Shown here: in pieces, positions 51,501-60,990 of the stretch
Layout of the letters: each line of letters opens with the position of its first letter
Position numbering within the stretch: the stretch's first letter is position 1
NCBI RefSeq assembly: GCF_902499175.1
Contig: NZ_CABVQC010000028.1
Location: forward strand, 1 to 64,000
Reading direction: 5' to 3'
From: Burkholderia aenigmatica
Lineage (GTDB): Bacteria > Pseudomonadota > Gammaproteobacteria > Burkholderiales > Burkholderiaceae
DNA length: 64,000 bases
Notes under the pieces: model-generated
What the model was told of the DNA's origin: nothing
The model's input: only the letters and a program-made list of their open reading frames with translations
Database searches by the model: none
Made by a program: the position numbers and the translations under genes

Positions 51501-52040
51501 CTCTATACGGACATGCTGAACGACGCGGTGAAGGCGCTGAAGAACGGCAAGGAACCCGACCTCACCGCCCCGCTCGCCGCGACGACGGAAATCAACCTGC
51601 ATGCACCGGCGATCCTTCCGGCCGACTACTGCGCGGACGTGCAGGAGCGGCTGTCGCTGTACAAGCGGCTCGCGAACTGCGAGCACGGCGACGCGATCGA
51701 CGGTATCCAGGAAGAGCTGATCGACCGCTTCGGCAAGCTGCCGCCGCAGGCGCACGCGCTCGTCGAGACGCACCGGTTGCGAATCGCCGCGAAGCCGCTC
51801 GGCATCGTGAAGATAGATGCGAGCGAGGTCGCGATCGGGCTGCAGTTCGAGCCGAATCCGCCGATCGATCCGATGCGGATCATCGAGATGGTGCAGAAGC
51901 ACCGGCACATCAAGCTCGCGGGCCAGGACAAGCTGCGCATCGAGACGCGCTCGCCGGATCTCGCGATCCGCGTGTCGACGATCAAGGAAACGCTGCGCGC
52001 GCTCGGCCCCAAGCAAGGAGCGGCTACCGCGGTGCGCTGA
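48546..52040 (+). CDS. mfd: Transcription-repair coupling factor Mfd
   Basis: This 1164-residue ATP-dependent translocase removes stalled RNA polymerase and recruits UvrA. It has a UvrB-homology N-terminal region (LLPDWETLPYDTFSPHQDL), an RNA-polymerase-binding domain (KVGDPVVHAQHGIGRYMGL), RecG-like helicase motifs (VCGDVGFGKTEVALRAAF; IIDEEHRFGVRQKE; LHQLRGRVGRS) and the C-terminal TRCF domain. The start may be GTG 48546 or ATG 48570. Length is normal. Confidence 0.96.
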   Translation: MHATPVVPMPDNASTPSASPIARVKSGQRFAFDGAHGSADALAIARYLADNRQEVPLLAVICANAVDAQRLSQEIRYFSPDARVRLLPDWETLPYDTFSPHQDLVSERLATLHDLGEGRCDILLVPATTALYRMPPASFMAAYTFAFAQGERLDEAKLKAQLTLAGYEHVSQVVRPGEYCVRGSLIDLYPMGSPLPYRIDLFDDQVDSIRAFDPDTQRSLYPVRDVRLLPGREFPFDEAARTAFRSRWRETFEGDPSRAPIYKDIGNGVPSAGIEYYLPLFFDETATLFHYLPQDAHLVFTGDLEASIRRFTADTKQRHAFLAHDRERPILEPQRLFLSDEDFFAFAKPFARVVLPAQPAGGWATALPELTVDRHADDPLASLRTFVESSGKRVLLTVESAGRRETILQLLAEHHLRPASNDHFAGWLESDERFALGVAPLANGFAVPGEGYAVVTETELYGALGRRAGRRRQEQASNVDAMVRDLSELKVGDPVVHAQHGIGRYMGLVSMDLGEGETEFLHLEYSGDSKLYVPVAQLHVISRYSGADPDSAPLHALGSGQWERAKRKAAQQIRDTAAELLNLYARRAAREGHAFSLDPRDYVKFAESFGFEETPDQAAAIAAVIGDMTSGKPMDRLVCGDVGFGKTEVALRAAFIAVLGGKQVALLSPTTLLAEQHTQTFADRFADWPVRIVELSRFKTAKEVNAAIAQINEGSVDIVIGTHKLLSSDVQFKRLGLVIIDEEHRFGVRQKEALKALRAEVDVLTLTATPIPRTLGMALEGLRDFSVIATAPQKRLAIKTFVRREEESVIREAMLRELKRGGQVYFLHNEVETIENRKTMLEALVPEARIAIAHGQMHERELERVMRDFVAQRANVLLCTTIIETGIDVPSANTIIMHRSDKFGLAQLHQLRGRVGRSHHQAYAYLLVHDPQALTKQAQRRLEAIQQMEELGSGFYLAMHDLEIRGTGEVLGDKQSGEIHEIGFQLYTDMLNDAVKALKNGKEPDLTAPLAATTEINLHAPAILPADYCADVQERLSLYKRLANCEHGDAIDGIQEELIDRFGKLPPQAHALVETHRLRIAAKPLGIVKIDASEVAIGLQFEPNPPIDPMRIIEMVQKHRHIKLAGQDKLRIETRSPDLAIRVSTIKETLRALGPKQGAATAVR

Positions 52041-52145
52041 CGCGATACTGGCGGGTGCGGCGTTGCTGCACCGCATCGCGTCCGGCGAAGGCGGGCCGAC
52101 GCGTTTTTGAGTATGATTTTCCCATTCATCAGACGGAGTCTTGCC

Positions 52146-53366
52146 ATGTCCACTCTCGACGCGACGGTGTCGTCCGCCGCCGACCAAGGCGACGCGTCGC
52201 TCGTCAGCCTGCCCTGGATCAAGCAACTGGTGTCGATGGACACGACGAGCCGCGTGCCGAACCTCGGCCTGATCGAAACGGTACGCGACGCGCTCGCCGC
52301 AAAAGGCATCGCATCGACGATCACGCACGATCCGCGCGAAGGCTGGGCCAACCTGTTCGCGACCGTGCCCGCGCACGACGGCTCGACGAACGGCGGCATC
52401 GTGCTGTCGGGGCATACCGACGTCGTGCCGGTCGACGGCCAGCAATGGGACAGCAATCCGTTCGCGCCGGAAATCCGCGACGGCCGCCTGTACGGCCGCG
52501 GCACCTGCGACATGAAGGGCTTCATCGGCACCGCGCTCGCGTTGCTGCCCGAGATGCAGGCGACCCAGCTCGCGAAGCCGATCCATTTCGCGCTGTCCTA
52601 CGACGAGGAAATCGGCTGCGCGGGCGCGCCGCTGATGATTGCGGATCTGGTCAAGCGCGGCGTGCAACCGTCCGGCTGCATCGTCGGCGAGCCGACCAGC
52701 ATGCGGCCGATCATCGCGCACAAGGGCATCAATGCGTACCGCTGCTGCGTGCGCGGCCACGCGGCGCATTCGTCGCTGACGCCGAAGGGGCTGAACGCGA
52801 TCGAGTATGCGGCGCGCCTCATCTGCCACATCCGCGACATCGCCGACCGCTTCCGCGCCGAAGGCCCGTTCGACGCGCTGTACGACGTGCCGTTCACGAC
52901 CGCGCAGACGAGCACGATCCAGGGCGGCAACGCGATCAACACGGTGCCGGCCGAATGCCGGTTCGACTTCGAGTTCCGCAACCTGCCGACGCTCGACCCC
53001 GAGCAGATCTTCACGCGCATCGAAGCCTATGCACGTGAAACGCTGCTGCCACAGATGCTTCGCGAGCATCCGAATGCCGCGATCGAATTCTCGAAGATCG
53101 CCGCGGCGCCCGGCCTCGACGCCACCGAACAGGCCGCGATCACGCAGCTCGTGCGCGCGCTGACGGCCGACCAGGACAAGCGCAAGGTCGCGTACGGCAC
53201 CGAGGCCGGCCTGTTCGAACGCGCGGGCATCCCGAGCGTCGTATGCGGGCCCGGCAACATCGAGCAGGCGCACAAGCCGAACGAATATGTCGAGCTCGCG
53301 CAGCTCGCCGGCTGCGAACAGTTCCTGCGCAAGTTCATCCGCAGCATGTCGGTCGACGCGCACTGA
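52146..53366 (+). CDS. argE: Acetylornithine deacetylase
   Basis: This 406-residue M20-family metallopeptidase starts at ATG 52146 with ACGGAG upstream. The motifs are LSGHTDVVPVDGQQWD and GRGTCDMKGFIG (metal-binding His and Asp), and YDEEIGCAGAPLM (catalytic Glu). It would release ornithine from N-acetylornithine in arginine synthesis. Other M20 amidohydrolases cannot be fully excluded. Confidence 0.85.
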   Translation: MSTLDATVSSAADQGDASLVSLPWIKQLVSMDTTSRVPNLGLIETVRDALAAKGIASTITHDPREGWANLFATVPAHDGSTNGGIVLSGHTDVVPVDGQQWDSNPFAPEIRDGRLYGRGTCDMKGFIGTALALLPEMQATQLAKPIHFALSYDEEIGCAGAPLMIADLVKRGVQPSGCIVGEPTSMRPIIAHKGINAYRCCVRGHAAHSSLTPKGLNAIEYAARLICHIRDIADRFRAEGPFDALYDVPFTTAQTSTIQGGNAINTVPAECRFDFEFRNLPTLDPEQIFTRIEAYARETLLPQMLREHPNAAIEFSKIAAAPGLDATEQAAITQLVRALTADQDKRKVAYGTEAGLFERAGIPSVVCGPGNIEQAHKPNEYVELAQLAGCEQFLRKFIRSMSVDAH

Positions 53367-53426
53367 CTGCCTCCCGCCACGCCGGCCCGCGTGTGCGGGC
53401 CGGCCCACTCCGCCACCCGCCACGTC

Positions 53427-54446
53427 ATGTCGACTGAACGCCAGGGCACCGCCCATACGACGATCGACGGCGAGCCGATCCCGACGCTCGACGAAATCGC
53501 CGCGCAGCATTTCGCACTGTCGCCCTGGGTCGCGCGCACGCCCGTGTTCGAACGCGCCGACCTGCCGTCCCTCGAGGGCACGCACGTCAACTTCAAGTTC
53601 GAGTTGCTGCAGGCCAGCGGCAGCTTCAAGGCGCGCGGCGCCTTCACGCACCTGCTCGCGCTCGACGAGGCGCGCAAGAACGCCGGCGTCACCTGCGTGT
53701 CGGCCGGCAATCACGCGGCGGCCGTCGCGTATGCGGCGATGCGGCTCGGCAGCAGCGCCAAGGTCGTGATGTTTCATACCGCGAGCCCGACGCGCATCGC
53801 GCAGTGCAAGCAGTACCGTGCGGAAGTCGTGCTGGCCGGCAGCGCATCGCAGGCGTTCGACCTCGTCCGGCGGATCGAGGCCGAGGAAGGCCGCTTCTTC
53901 ATCCATCCGTTCAACGGCTATCACACGATCCTCGGTACCGCGACGCTCGGCTACGAATGGGCGACGCAGACGCCCGACCTCGACGCGGTGATCGTGCCGA
54001 TCGGCGGCGGCGGGCTCGCGGCCGGCATGGCGACCGCGCTGCGGCTCGCGAATCCGCGCGTGCACGTATACGGCGTCGAGCCGGAAGGCGCCGACGCGAT
54101 GAGCCGCAGTTTCGCGGCGAATCACACGATCAAGATGAGCGCGATGCAGACGATCGCCGATTCGCTGATGGCGCCGCATACCGAGGAATACAGCTACCAG
54201 CTGTGCCGGCGCCACGTCGACCGCATCGTCACCGTGTCCGACGACGCGCTGCGTGCCGCGATGCTGTTCCTGTTCTCGCACTTGAAACTGTCGGTCGAAC
54301 CGGCGTGCGCGGCCGCGCTGGCCGCACTGCTCGGGCCGCTGCGCGAAACGCTGCAGGGCAAGCGCGTCGGCGTGCTGCTATCCGGCACCAATACCGACCC
54401 CGGCACACTCGGCATGCATCTCGCTCACGCGAAATTGCAACACTGA
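53427..54446 (+). CDS. Threonine dehydratase-like PLP enzyme
   Basis: This 339-residue fold-type II PLP enzyme starts at ATG 53427. The PLP Lys lies in ASGSFKARGAF, the phosphate-binding loop is PIGGGGLAAGMA, and SAGNHAAAVAYAA is present. It lacks the C-terminal regulatory ACT domain of biosynthetic IlvA, so a catabolic threonine/serine dehydratase is likelier. Confidence 0.85.
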   Translation: MSTERQGTAHTTIDGEPIPTLDEIAAQHFALSPWVARTPVFERADLPSLEGTHVNFKFELLQASGSFKARGAFTHLLALDEARKNAGVTCVSAGNHAAAVAYAAMRLGSSAKVVMFHTASPTRIAQCKQYRAEVVLAGSASQAFDLVRRIEAEEGRFFIHPFNGYHTILGTATLGYEWATQTPDLDAVIVPIGGGGLAAGMATALRLANPRVHVYGVEPEGADAMSRSFAANHTIKMSAMQTIADSLMAPHTEEYSYQLCRRHVDRIVTVSDDALRAAMLFLFSHLKLSVEPACAAALAALLGPLRETLQGKRVGVLLSGTNTDPGTLGMHLAHAKLQH

Positions 54447-54591
54447 CCCCGCATCGGGCACTTGCGGGTAAACCCAGGGTTATCCCCAGATTATGTTGAC
54501 AGCCCTGTTGATAACCCGCCGGACAAGCACGCAAGTGGTTGAGCGCGCAGCGTTTTGCGCGCGCGGAGGTCGATCGTCACGAAATGGGCAG

Positions 54592-55062
54592 ATGCGACCG
54601 TCGGCCGCATGCGCCGCGACCGGGTGGCGCCGCGCGGCGCCGGTGATCGGCAGTGTTGCGATCGCGCTGCTCGCCGGTTGCGCGGCACCGTCCTCGCCCG
54701 TCGACGGCGCGCCGTTGGCCTGCGCGCAGCCGGGCGAGCACCGCATGCTGCAGGCCGACCTGCTGTTCGGGCGCGACATCGCCGCGCGCGGCCCCGTCAC
54801 CGATGCGGAACGGGCGACGTTCCTCGCCGACACGGTCACGCCGCGGTTCCCCGACGGCCTCACCTACTGGGACACGCACGGCCAGTGGCGCAACCGCGCA
54901 AGCGGCGGAATCACCCGCGAAGACAGCTTCGTGATCCGTATCATCGCCGACGATACGCCCGACACGCGCGCGCGGCTCGCCGCAATCCGGCAAGCGTACG
55001 TGGTGCGCTTCCGGCAGCAATCGGTCGGCATCACGCTCGTGCCGGCCTGCGCGGCGTTCTGA
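54592..55062 (+). CDS. DUF3574 lipoprotein
   Basis: This 156-residue protein starts at ATG 54592; an open frame continues upstream but the signal peptide fixes the start. The lipobox is LLAGCA. The mature part has LLFGRDIAARGPVTDAERATF and TPRFPDGLTYWDTHGQWRN, typical of DUF3574. It is probably lipid-anchored in the envelope; its role is unknown. Confidence 0.8.
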   Translation: MRPSAACAATGWRRAAPVIGSVAIALLAGCAAPSSPVDGAPLACAQPGEHRMLQADLLFGRDIAARGPVTDAERATFLADTVTPRFPDGLTYWDTHGQWRNRASGGITREDSFVIRIIADDTPDTRARLAAIRQAYVVRFRQQSVGITLVPACAAF

Positions 55063-55091
55063 CGACCCTTCTCTCTGCCGCAAATCCGCGT

Positions 55092-55119
55092 AAAAAAAAC
55101 GGGCGCCCGAAGGCGCCCG
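55092..55119 (-). terminator. Terminator of mrcA
   Basis: On the minus strand CGGGCGCC, loop TTCG, GGCGCCCG is followed by eight T residues. It lies 28 bases after the mrcA stop. Confidence 0.9.
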
Positions 55120-55146
55120 TCGCATGCCGGAACCGCGGCGTGCCGC

Positions 55147-57663
55147 TTACTTGTTCTCGAACATGTCCATGATCTGCTGCTTCTCCTGCGGCGTGACGGG
55201 CGGCGGTGCGAGCCCTGCGGCACCGGCCGAGCCGAGTGCGTCGTTCGCGCTGATCGAATTCTCGGCCGGGTTGATGTCGACGTTCGCGACGAAGCCGTTG
55301 CCCGGCGTGCGATCGGCGTAGTACAGCTCGCCGTCGATCGAGGTCAGGCCGTCCGGGATCGGCATCTGCTGCTCGGGTACGCCGTTCAGCGCGGTGCGCA
55401 TGTAGTTCACCCAGATCGGCAACGCGAGCTGCGCACCGAATTCGCGGCTGCCGAGGCTCTTCGGCTGGTCGAAGCCCATCCACGCGACCGCGACGAGCGA
55501 TTGCTGGTAGCCGGCGAACCAGCCGTCCTTCGCGTCGTTCGTCGTACCGGTCTTGCCCTGCAGGTCGCTGCGGCCCAGTGCGTTGGTGCCCGCGCCCGTG
55601 CCGGCCGTCGCGACCGAATGCAGCAGGCTGTTCATCATGTACGCGTTGCGGCCTTCGATCGTGCGCGGCGCCGTGCTGCCGGCGAGCACCGGCTGCGACT
55701 TCTGCAGCGGCTGGCCGCGTGCGTCGTCGACTTCGGCGATCAGGTACGGATCGACCTTGTAGCCGCCGTTCGCGAACACCGCATAGCCGGTCGCGAGCTG
55801 CAGCGGCGTCACGAGGCCCGCGCCGAGCGCCATCGGCAGGTACGGCGGCGTCTTCGCCGGGTCGAAGCCGAAGCGCTGCGTCACGTACTGCTGCGCGTAC
55901 TGCGTGCCGATCGACGCGAGGATCCGGATCGACACGAGGTTCTTCGAGCGCTGCAGGCCGGTGCGCATCGTCATCGGGCCGTCCGGCTGGTCGTCGTCCT
56001 TCGGCTCCCATGCGGTGCCACCCGGCACGCTCGGCGGGAAGTACAGCGGCGCGTCGTTGATCATCGTCGCCGGCCCCATGCCCTTGTCGAGCGACGCCGA
56101 GTAGATGAACGGCTTGAACGACGAGCCCGGCTGGCGCCACGCCTGCGTCACGTGGTTGAACTTGCTCTTGTTGAAGTCGAAGCCGCCGACGAGCGAGCGG
56201 ATCGCGCCGTCCTGCGGCGCAATCGCGACGAGCGCGCCTTCGACCTGCGGCAGCTGCACCACCTGCCAGCCCGTCTTGCCGTCCTTCAGCACGCGCACGA
56301 CCGAGCCCGGCTTGATGCGCAGCGTGTCGTTCGCGCGGGGACCGAGCGCGACCGCGACGAAGCGCAGCCCGGCCGGGCCGATCGTCGTGGTCGCGCCGCC
56401 GACGAACTGCACCTCGACCGCGCCCGGCGACGCCGACAGCACGACCGCCGACTGCAGGTCGCCGTTGTCCGGGTGATCGGCGAGCGCGTCGTCGATCGCC
56501 TCGTCGCGGTCGTCGCCGGCCGCGGGCAACTTGATCGACGCTTCCGGCCCGCGATAGCCGTGGCGGCGCTCGTAGTCGAGAATGCCGCGACGCACGGCCT
56601 GGTACGCGGCTTCCTGGTCGGACGAGTTGATCGTCGTCGTGACGGTCAGCCCGCGCGTATAGGTTTCGTCCTTGTACTGCTGGTACATCATCTGCCGCAC
56701 CATCTCGGCGACGTACTCGCCGTGCACCGCATACTGGTTGCCCGGCGTGCGCACGTGGATCTCTTCCTTCACGGCCTCGTCGTACTGCGGCTGCGTGATG
56801 TAGCCGACTTCGAGCATGCGCTTCAGGATGTATTCCTGGCGCACCTTCGCCCGCTTCGGATTGACGACCGGGTTATACGCGGACGGCGCCTTCGGCAGCC
56901 CCGCGAGCATCGCCGCTTCCGCGAGCGTGATGTCCTTCAGGTCCTTGCCGAAGTACACGCGCGCGGCGGCCGCGAAGCCGTACGAGCGCTGACCGAGATA
57001 GATCTGGTTCATGTACAGCTCGAGGATCTGGTCCTTCGTCAGGGCCTTCTCGATCTTGTACGCGAGCAGCATTTCGTAAATCTTGCGCGTGTAGGTCTTC
57101 TCGCTCGACAGGAAGAAGTTGCGCGCGACCTGCATCGTGATCGTGCTCGCGCCCTGGCGCGCGCCGCCGTGCATCAGGTCGGCCACGCCCGCGCGCAGGA
57201 TGCCGACGAAGTCGACACCGCCGTGTTCGTAGAAGCGGTAGTCCTCGATCGCGAGCACCGCCTTCTTCATCACGTCCGGAATCTCCTGGAAGCGCACGAG
57301 GCTGCGGCGCTCCTCGCCGAACTCGCCGATCAGCACGTGATCGGCCGTAAACACGCGCAGCGGCACCTTCGGCTGGTAGTTGGTCAGCGCATCGAGCGAC
57401 GGCAGTTGCGGCGCCATCACGACCAGCGCGTAGCCGACGATCAGCGCGCCGACGATCGCGGCGATCGCGAACAGCCCGGCGAACCACAGCATGACGCGCG
57501 AGCCGAATCCGCGGCGGCGGCCCCCGCCGCCGCTGCGCTGGGTGCGGCGATCGTCGTCGCGGTCATCCTCATCGGGGTAATAGGCTCCGGACGGCGAACG
57601 GCGCAGCGTGTAGTGGGGTTCGTTCCTGTCGGAAGAAGAAGGCGGTCGTTTGATAATTGGCAT
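55147..57663 (-). CDS. mrcA: Penicillin-binding protein 1A (bifunctional)
   Basis: This 838-residue class A PBP has a cytoplasmic N-terminus, one membrane span (FAGLFAIAAIVGALIVGYAL), a glycosyltransferase domain (AIEDYRFYEHGGVDFVG; QGASTITMQVARNFF) and a transpeptidase domain with Ser-x-x-Lys in GSSFKPFIYSA and KTGTTND. An OB-like insert lies between the domains. It polymerises and crosslinks peptidoglycan. Confidence 0.95.
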   Translation of the reverse strand: MPIIKRPPSSSDRNEPHYTLRRSPSGAYYPDEDDRDDDRRTQRSGGGGRRRGFGSRVMLWFAGLFAIAAIVGALIVGYALVVMAPQLPSLDALTNYQPKVPLRVFTADHVLIGEFGEERRSLVRFQEIPDVMKKAVLAIEDYRFYEHGGVDFVGILRAGVADLMHGGARQGASTITMQVARNFFLSSEKTYTRKIYEMLLAYKIEKALTKDQILELYMNQIYLGQRSYGFAAAARVYFGKDLKDITLAEAAMLAGLPKAPSAYNPVVNPKRAKVRQEYILKRMLEVGYITQPQYDEAVKEEIHVRTPGNQYAVHGEYVAEMVRQMMYQQYKDETYTRGLTVTTTINSSDQEAAYQAVRRGILDYERRHGYRGPEASIKLPAAGDDRDEAIDDALADHPDNGDLQSAVVLSASPGAVEVQFVGGATTTIGPAGLRFVAVALGPRANDTLRIKPGSVVRVLKDGKTGWQVVQLPQVEGALVAIAPQDGAIRSLVGGFDFNKSKFNHVTQAWRQPGSSFKPFIYSASLDKGMGPATMINDAPLYFPPSVPGGTAWEPKDDDQPDGPMTMRTGLQRSKNLVSIRILASIGTQYAQQYVTQRFGFDPAKTPPYLPMALGAGLVTPLQLATGYAVFANGGYKVDPYLIAEVDDARGQPLQKSQPVLAGSTAPRTIEGRNAYMMNSLLHSVATAGTGAGTNALGRSDLQGKTGTTNDAKDGWFAGYQQSLVAVAWMGFDQPKSLGSREFGAQLALPIWVNYMRTALNGVPEQQMPIPDGLTSIDGELYYADRTPGNGFVANVDINPAENSISANDALGSAGAAGLAPPPVTPQEKQQIMDMFENK

Positions 57664-58106
57664 GTCGGAATGGCGGGCGGTCGTGGCGCCCTCGGACGCA
57701 TGCGGAAATGCAGGCGAATGAATCAGAGCAGAGACATCGTGATGCGGCTGTCACGTCGACAGACCCCGCCGCGCGGCGATCCGTTCCCGCGACGTGACAG
57801 CGCATTTTAATGAAATCGACCGGGTGGCTTCGCGATTTTTTGTAAAAATTCCCGCAATGCCGTGATTTAAGGAACGTATTGTCGGCATCCTCTGCCTATC
57901 ATGGACACGCAATATGGCGCGCATAGTCGATTTTCTTTCAATCGCGAAAGGTTCGACATCCTGATGCGCAAGCCGCTTGAACTCGCGCGTTTAAGCCGTA
58001 TTTAAGTGAACCGGTGGTGTAATATCCGCCGGCTCATGCGGGTCGGAACCGGCTCGCAACGGGCACTGCCGCGGTCACGCGGCGCCTTTCAACCACGGAG
58101 GATTTC
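57664..58106. promoter_or_regulatory. Divergent intergenic region between mrcA and pspA
   Basis: About 440 bases carry no convincing gene. It is AT-richer than its surroundings from 57800 to 58020. I looked for a sigma-54 site of the TGGCAC-N5-TTGC kind, as used by psp genes elsewhere, and saw none. Promoters for both flanking genes must lie here. Confidence 0.5.
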
Positions 58107-58787
58107 ATGTCGCTTTTCGACTCTGTTTCGCGCACGATCAAAGGCCTGCTGAACGATGCGGCCGATTCGGTACAGGATCCGTCGCGCGACGCACGGCAGA
58201 TCGTGCGGGAGCTCGACGACAGCATCGGCCGTGCCGAGAATTCGCTGATCGAAATCGAAGCACAGGTCGCGACCCAGCGCAGCAAGCGCGATGCGGCCGA
58301 CGACAAGGTGAAGAAGTACGAGGACGGCGCGAAGCGCGCGCTGCAGTCCGGCGATGAAGCACTCGCACGCGAGGCACTCGGCGCACAGTCCAACGCGGAA
58401 GCCGAGCGTGACGCGCTCGCGGCCGAACTGTCGACGCTCGAGCCGTCGGTCGACAAGCTGAAGGGGCAGATCGCCGACATGCGCCAGCGCCGCAACGACC
58501 TGAATGCGCGCTCGAACATCCTGCAGGCCAAGCAGGAAATTGCGCAGGCGAAGGACGTCGCGGCCAGCGCCCTGGGCGGCATCGGCGGCAAGAACCTGTC
58601 CGAGGACTTCCAGAAGCTCGAGGACAAGGTCGCGCTGCAGAACGCACGCTCGGACGCGCGCCTGAATTCGGCCGACACGTCGAGCGGCAAGGCGCTCGAC
58701 GACAAGCTCGCCGCGCTGAACAAGGGCCCGTCGGTCGAGGATCGCCTCGCCGCGCTGAAGAAGCAGCTCGACACGCCCGCGCAGTAA
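58107..58787 (+). CDS. pspA: PspA/IM30 family protein
   Basis: This 226-residue protein is nearly all helix (LFDSVSRTIKGLLNDAADSV; long coiled coil through residue 180), the PspA/IM30 pattern. Such proteins polymerise on stressed inner membrane. No pspF, pspB or pspC is adjacent. The next gene encodes a membrane protein and may work with it. Confidence 0.85.
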   Translation: MSLFDSVSRTIKGLLNDAADSVQDPSRDARQIVRELDDSIGRAENSLIEIEAQVATQRSKRDAADDKVKKYEDGAKRALQSGDEALAREALGAQSNAEAERDALAAELSTLEPSVDKLKGQIADMRQRRNDLNARSNILQAKQEIAQAKDVAASALGGIGGKNLSEDFQKLEDKVALQNARSDARLNSADTSSGKALDDKLAALNKGPSVEDRLAALKKQLDTPAQ

Positions 58788-58875
58788 CGGCCACTGCGGG
58801 CAACCGCGCCGCCGCCCGCCCCGGGCGCGGCGCGAACCGATCGTCAGGAGACGGGCGCCTGCGCCCGGTTCGACC

Positions 58876-60039
58876 ATGAAGAAATCTCTCGCCGCACTCG
58901 GCCTCTCGCTGATGTTGCTGTCGTCCGCCGCATTTGCGGTCCCGTCGCTGCAGCAGGTCGAGCAATCGATCGCGCAACGCAACTGGCAGCAAGCCGACAC
59001 GCAGCTGTCGCAAGTCATCGACGCCCATCCGAACAACGCGCACGCGCGCTACCTGTATGCGCAGGTGCTGGACCGCGAAGGCCGCGCGTCCGACGCACTC
59101 ACGCAACTGCAACGCGCGAAGTCGCTCGATCCGCAGCTCAAGTTCACCGACGCGTCGCGCTTCGCGCAGACGGAGTCGCGCATCCGCGCCGACGCCGCGC
59201 GCGTGAGCGGCAACGTGCCGTCGGCCACGCAGGCCGGCACGCTGCAATCGTCGCTCGCGCCCGCCGTCGCGCCGGCCGAGAAACACGGCCCGTCGACCGG
59301 CATGTGGATCGGCCTCGGGCTGATCGTCGCGGTGATCGCGCTGGTGCTGCGCTGGACGCTGCGGCGCGCACGCACGGCCGACGACAGCCGCGCCGACGAC
59401 GAACGCCGCACGCAGCTCAAGCGTGCCACCGACGTGCTGAACGATATCCGCCCGCTGAAACTCGACGCGAAGCTGTCGACGGCGCCCGGCGCCGCGGCGC
59501 TCACGGGCGAACTCGAAGCAATCGAGACCGACGCGCGCACGCTCGTCGAAACGCTGTCGAACGGCAAGAATCCGGTGCCGCCCTATCGCGTCGATGAACT
59601 CGAACAGCGCCATGCGAGCGTGAAGGCACGCGTCGAAGGCCGTCCCGATCCGGCCGCGCAACCCGCGGCACCGGTGAACGGCAGCGGCTCCGTGTATGCG
59701 CAGGAAGCCGATCGCATGACGGGCGCGCAAGGCCAGCCGTATCCGCAGCAGCCCTACCCGCAACAGCAACCGCCGGTGGTGATCCAGCAAGGCGGCGGCG
59801 GTTTCGGCGGCGGCATGGGCGGGCTGCTGACCGGCGTATTGCTCGGCGAAGCGATGTCGGGTGGCCGCGAGCGCGTGGTCGAACGCGACGTGATCGTCGA
59901 CGGCGAGCGCCGTCGGCAGGAGAACGATCCGGGCTTCGACCTCGGCCGCGGCGACAGTTCGAACTGGAGCGACGGCAACGGCGGCGGCGGCATGGATCTC
60001 GGCAGCAACGACGACGGCTGGACCGACGACAACACCTGA
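58876..60039 (+). CDS. TPR-containing membrane protein next to pspA
   Basis: This 387-residue protein has a signal peptide (MKKSLAALGLSLMLLSSAAF), a tetratricopeptide region at about 25-95 (ANNAHARYLYAQVLDREGRA-like) and a span at about 142-160 (WIGLGLIVAVIALVLRW). A cytoplasmic part ends in a Gly-rich tail (GGGGFGGGMGGLLTG). The Gln/Pro/Gly-rich end suggests a disordered tether. Its place suggests a partner of PspA. Confidence 0.75.
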   Translation: MKKSLAALGLSLMLLSSAAFAVPSLQQVEQSIAQRNWQQADTQLSQVIDAHPNNAHARYLYAQVLDREGRASDALTQLQRAKSLDPQLKFTDASRFAQTESRIRADAARVSGNVPSATQAGTLQSSLAPAVAPAEKHGPSTGMWIGLGLIVAVIALVLRWTLRRARTADDSRADDERRTQLKRATDVLNDIRPLKLDAKLSTAPGAAALTGELEAIETDARTLVETLSNGKNPVPPYRVDELEQRHASVKARVEGRPDPAAQPAAPVNGSGSVYAQEADRMTGAQGQPYPQQPYPQQQPPVVIQQGGGGFGGGMGGLLTGVLLGEAMSGGRERVVERDVIVDGERRRQENDPGFDLGRGDSSNWSDGNGGGGMDLGSNDDGWTDDNT

Positions 60040-60270
60040 CGCTACGCAGCGCGTCGACATACCCGCGACGCGCAGCCACGCACGCCACGCTCCCCTGCAT
60101 GCCGGCCGCGCCGACGCGCGGATTTGTCAATCATTTCAAGATGGACTACCGGCAATGGGGAGCGTTCGCTATCATGCGGCCATCGGCGTGCCACCGACCC
60201 TCATTCGACGCTCTGCATCCCTGCGCGTCGCGGCACGCCTCCCGTCGCCCCAACCAGGAGAAAGCCGCTC

Positions 60271-60702
60271 ATGAGCATCATCAAGGAATTCAAGGAGTTC
60301 GCCGTCAAGGGCAACGTCATGGATCTCGCCGTCGGCGTGATCATCGGCGGCGCGTTCTCGAAGATCGTCGACTCGGTCGTGAAAGACCTCATCATGCCGG
60401 TCATCGGCGTGCTGACCGGTGGTCTGGATTTCTCGAACAAGTTCGTTCTGCTCGGCACCATCCCTCCGACGTTCAAGGGTAATCCCGATTCGTTCAAGGA
60501 CCTGCAGGCCGCGGGTGTCGCCGCGTTCGGCTACGGCTCGTTCATCACCGTGGCGATCAATTTCGTCATCCTCGCGTTCATCATTTTCCTGATGGTGAAA
60601 TTCATCAACAAGCTGCGCAAGCCGGAAGAAGCCGCGCCGGCCGCGACGCCGGAAGACACCGTGCTGCTGCGCGAGATCCGCGATTCGCTGAAGCAGCGCT
60701 GA
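60271..60702 (+). CDS. mscL: Large-conductance mechanosensitive channel MscL
   Basis: This 143-residue channel starts at ATG 60271 (AGGAGA upstream). Its first span is [20 protein letters not shown] and its second [20 protein letters not shown], with the usual charged C-terminal bundle. It opens under strong osmotic downshock. A terminator follows (60725-60748). Confidence 0.95.
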   Translation: MSIIKEFKEFAVKGNVMDLAVGVIIGGAFSKIVDSVVKDLIMPVIGVLTGGLDFSNKFVLLGTIPPTFKGNPDSFKDLQAAGVAAFGYGSFITVAINFVILAFIIFLMVKFINKLRKPEEAAPAATPEDTVLLREIRDSLKQR

Positions 60703-60724
60703 TCGCCGAGCGCCCCGCCTGCCA

Positions 60725-60748
60725 GGCCCGCCCCGTGCGGGCCTTTTT
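60725..60748 (+). terminator. Terminator of mscL
   Basis: GGCCCGC (60725-60731) and GCGGGCC (60737-60743) pair and are followed by five T residues. Confidence 0.88.
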
Positions 60749-60990
60749 GTTGCGTGCGCGATGCACCGCCGCATGCGGCCTATCTCACTTTTTTGTGACG
60801 GGCGAATGCACGCGCGGGGAAAGCAGGTCTATGATGGAGACTAAACGACAGTACGGGCGCCAAGACGCTGGCTGTGTCGATCATGGCGAGCAGGTCGACG
60901 GGAGACATTGATCGTCGTACTGCACGAAGGCAGCATTTTCGTGTGCTATAAAGGATCGACATGCGGCGTACATAGCCGGGAGTGGGTCGC

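Noticed and set aside
49644..54281. A 1545-codon open frame on the minus strand opposite mfd, argE and the dehydratase gene
   Set aside because: It is the antisense shadow of strongly supported genes in GC-rich DNA; its translation is Arg/Ala/His-rich with no recognisable domain.
57664..58106. A sigma-54 promoter ahead of pspA
   Set aside because: No TGGCAC-N5-TTGC match was found and no pspF regulator is adjacent.
58138..60060. A 640-codon minus-strand open frame over pspA and the TPR gene
   Set aside because: Same reason: it mirrors real genes with signal peptide, TPR and coiled-coil features on the plus strand.
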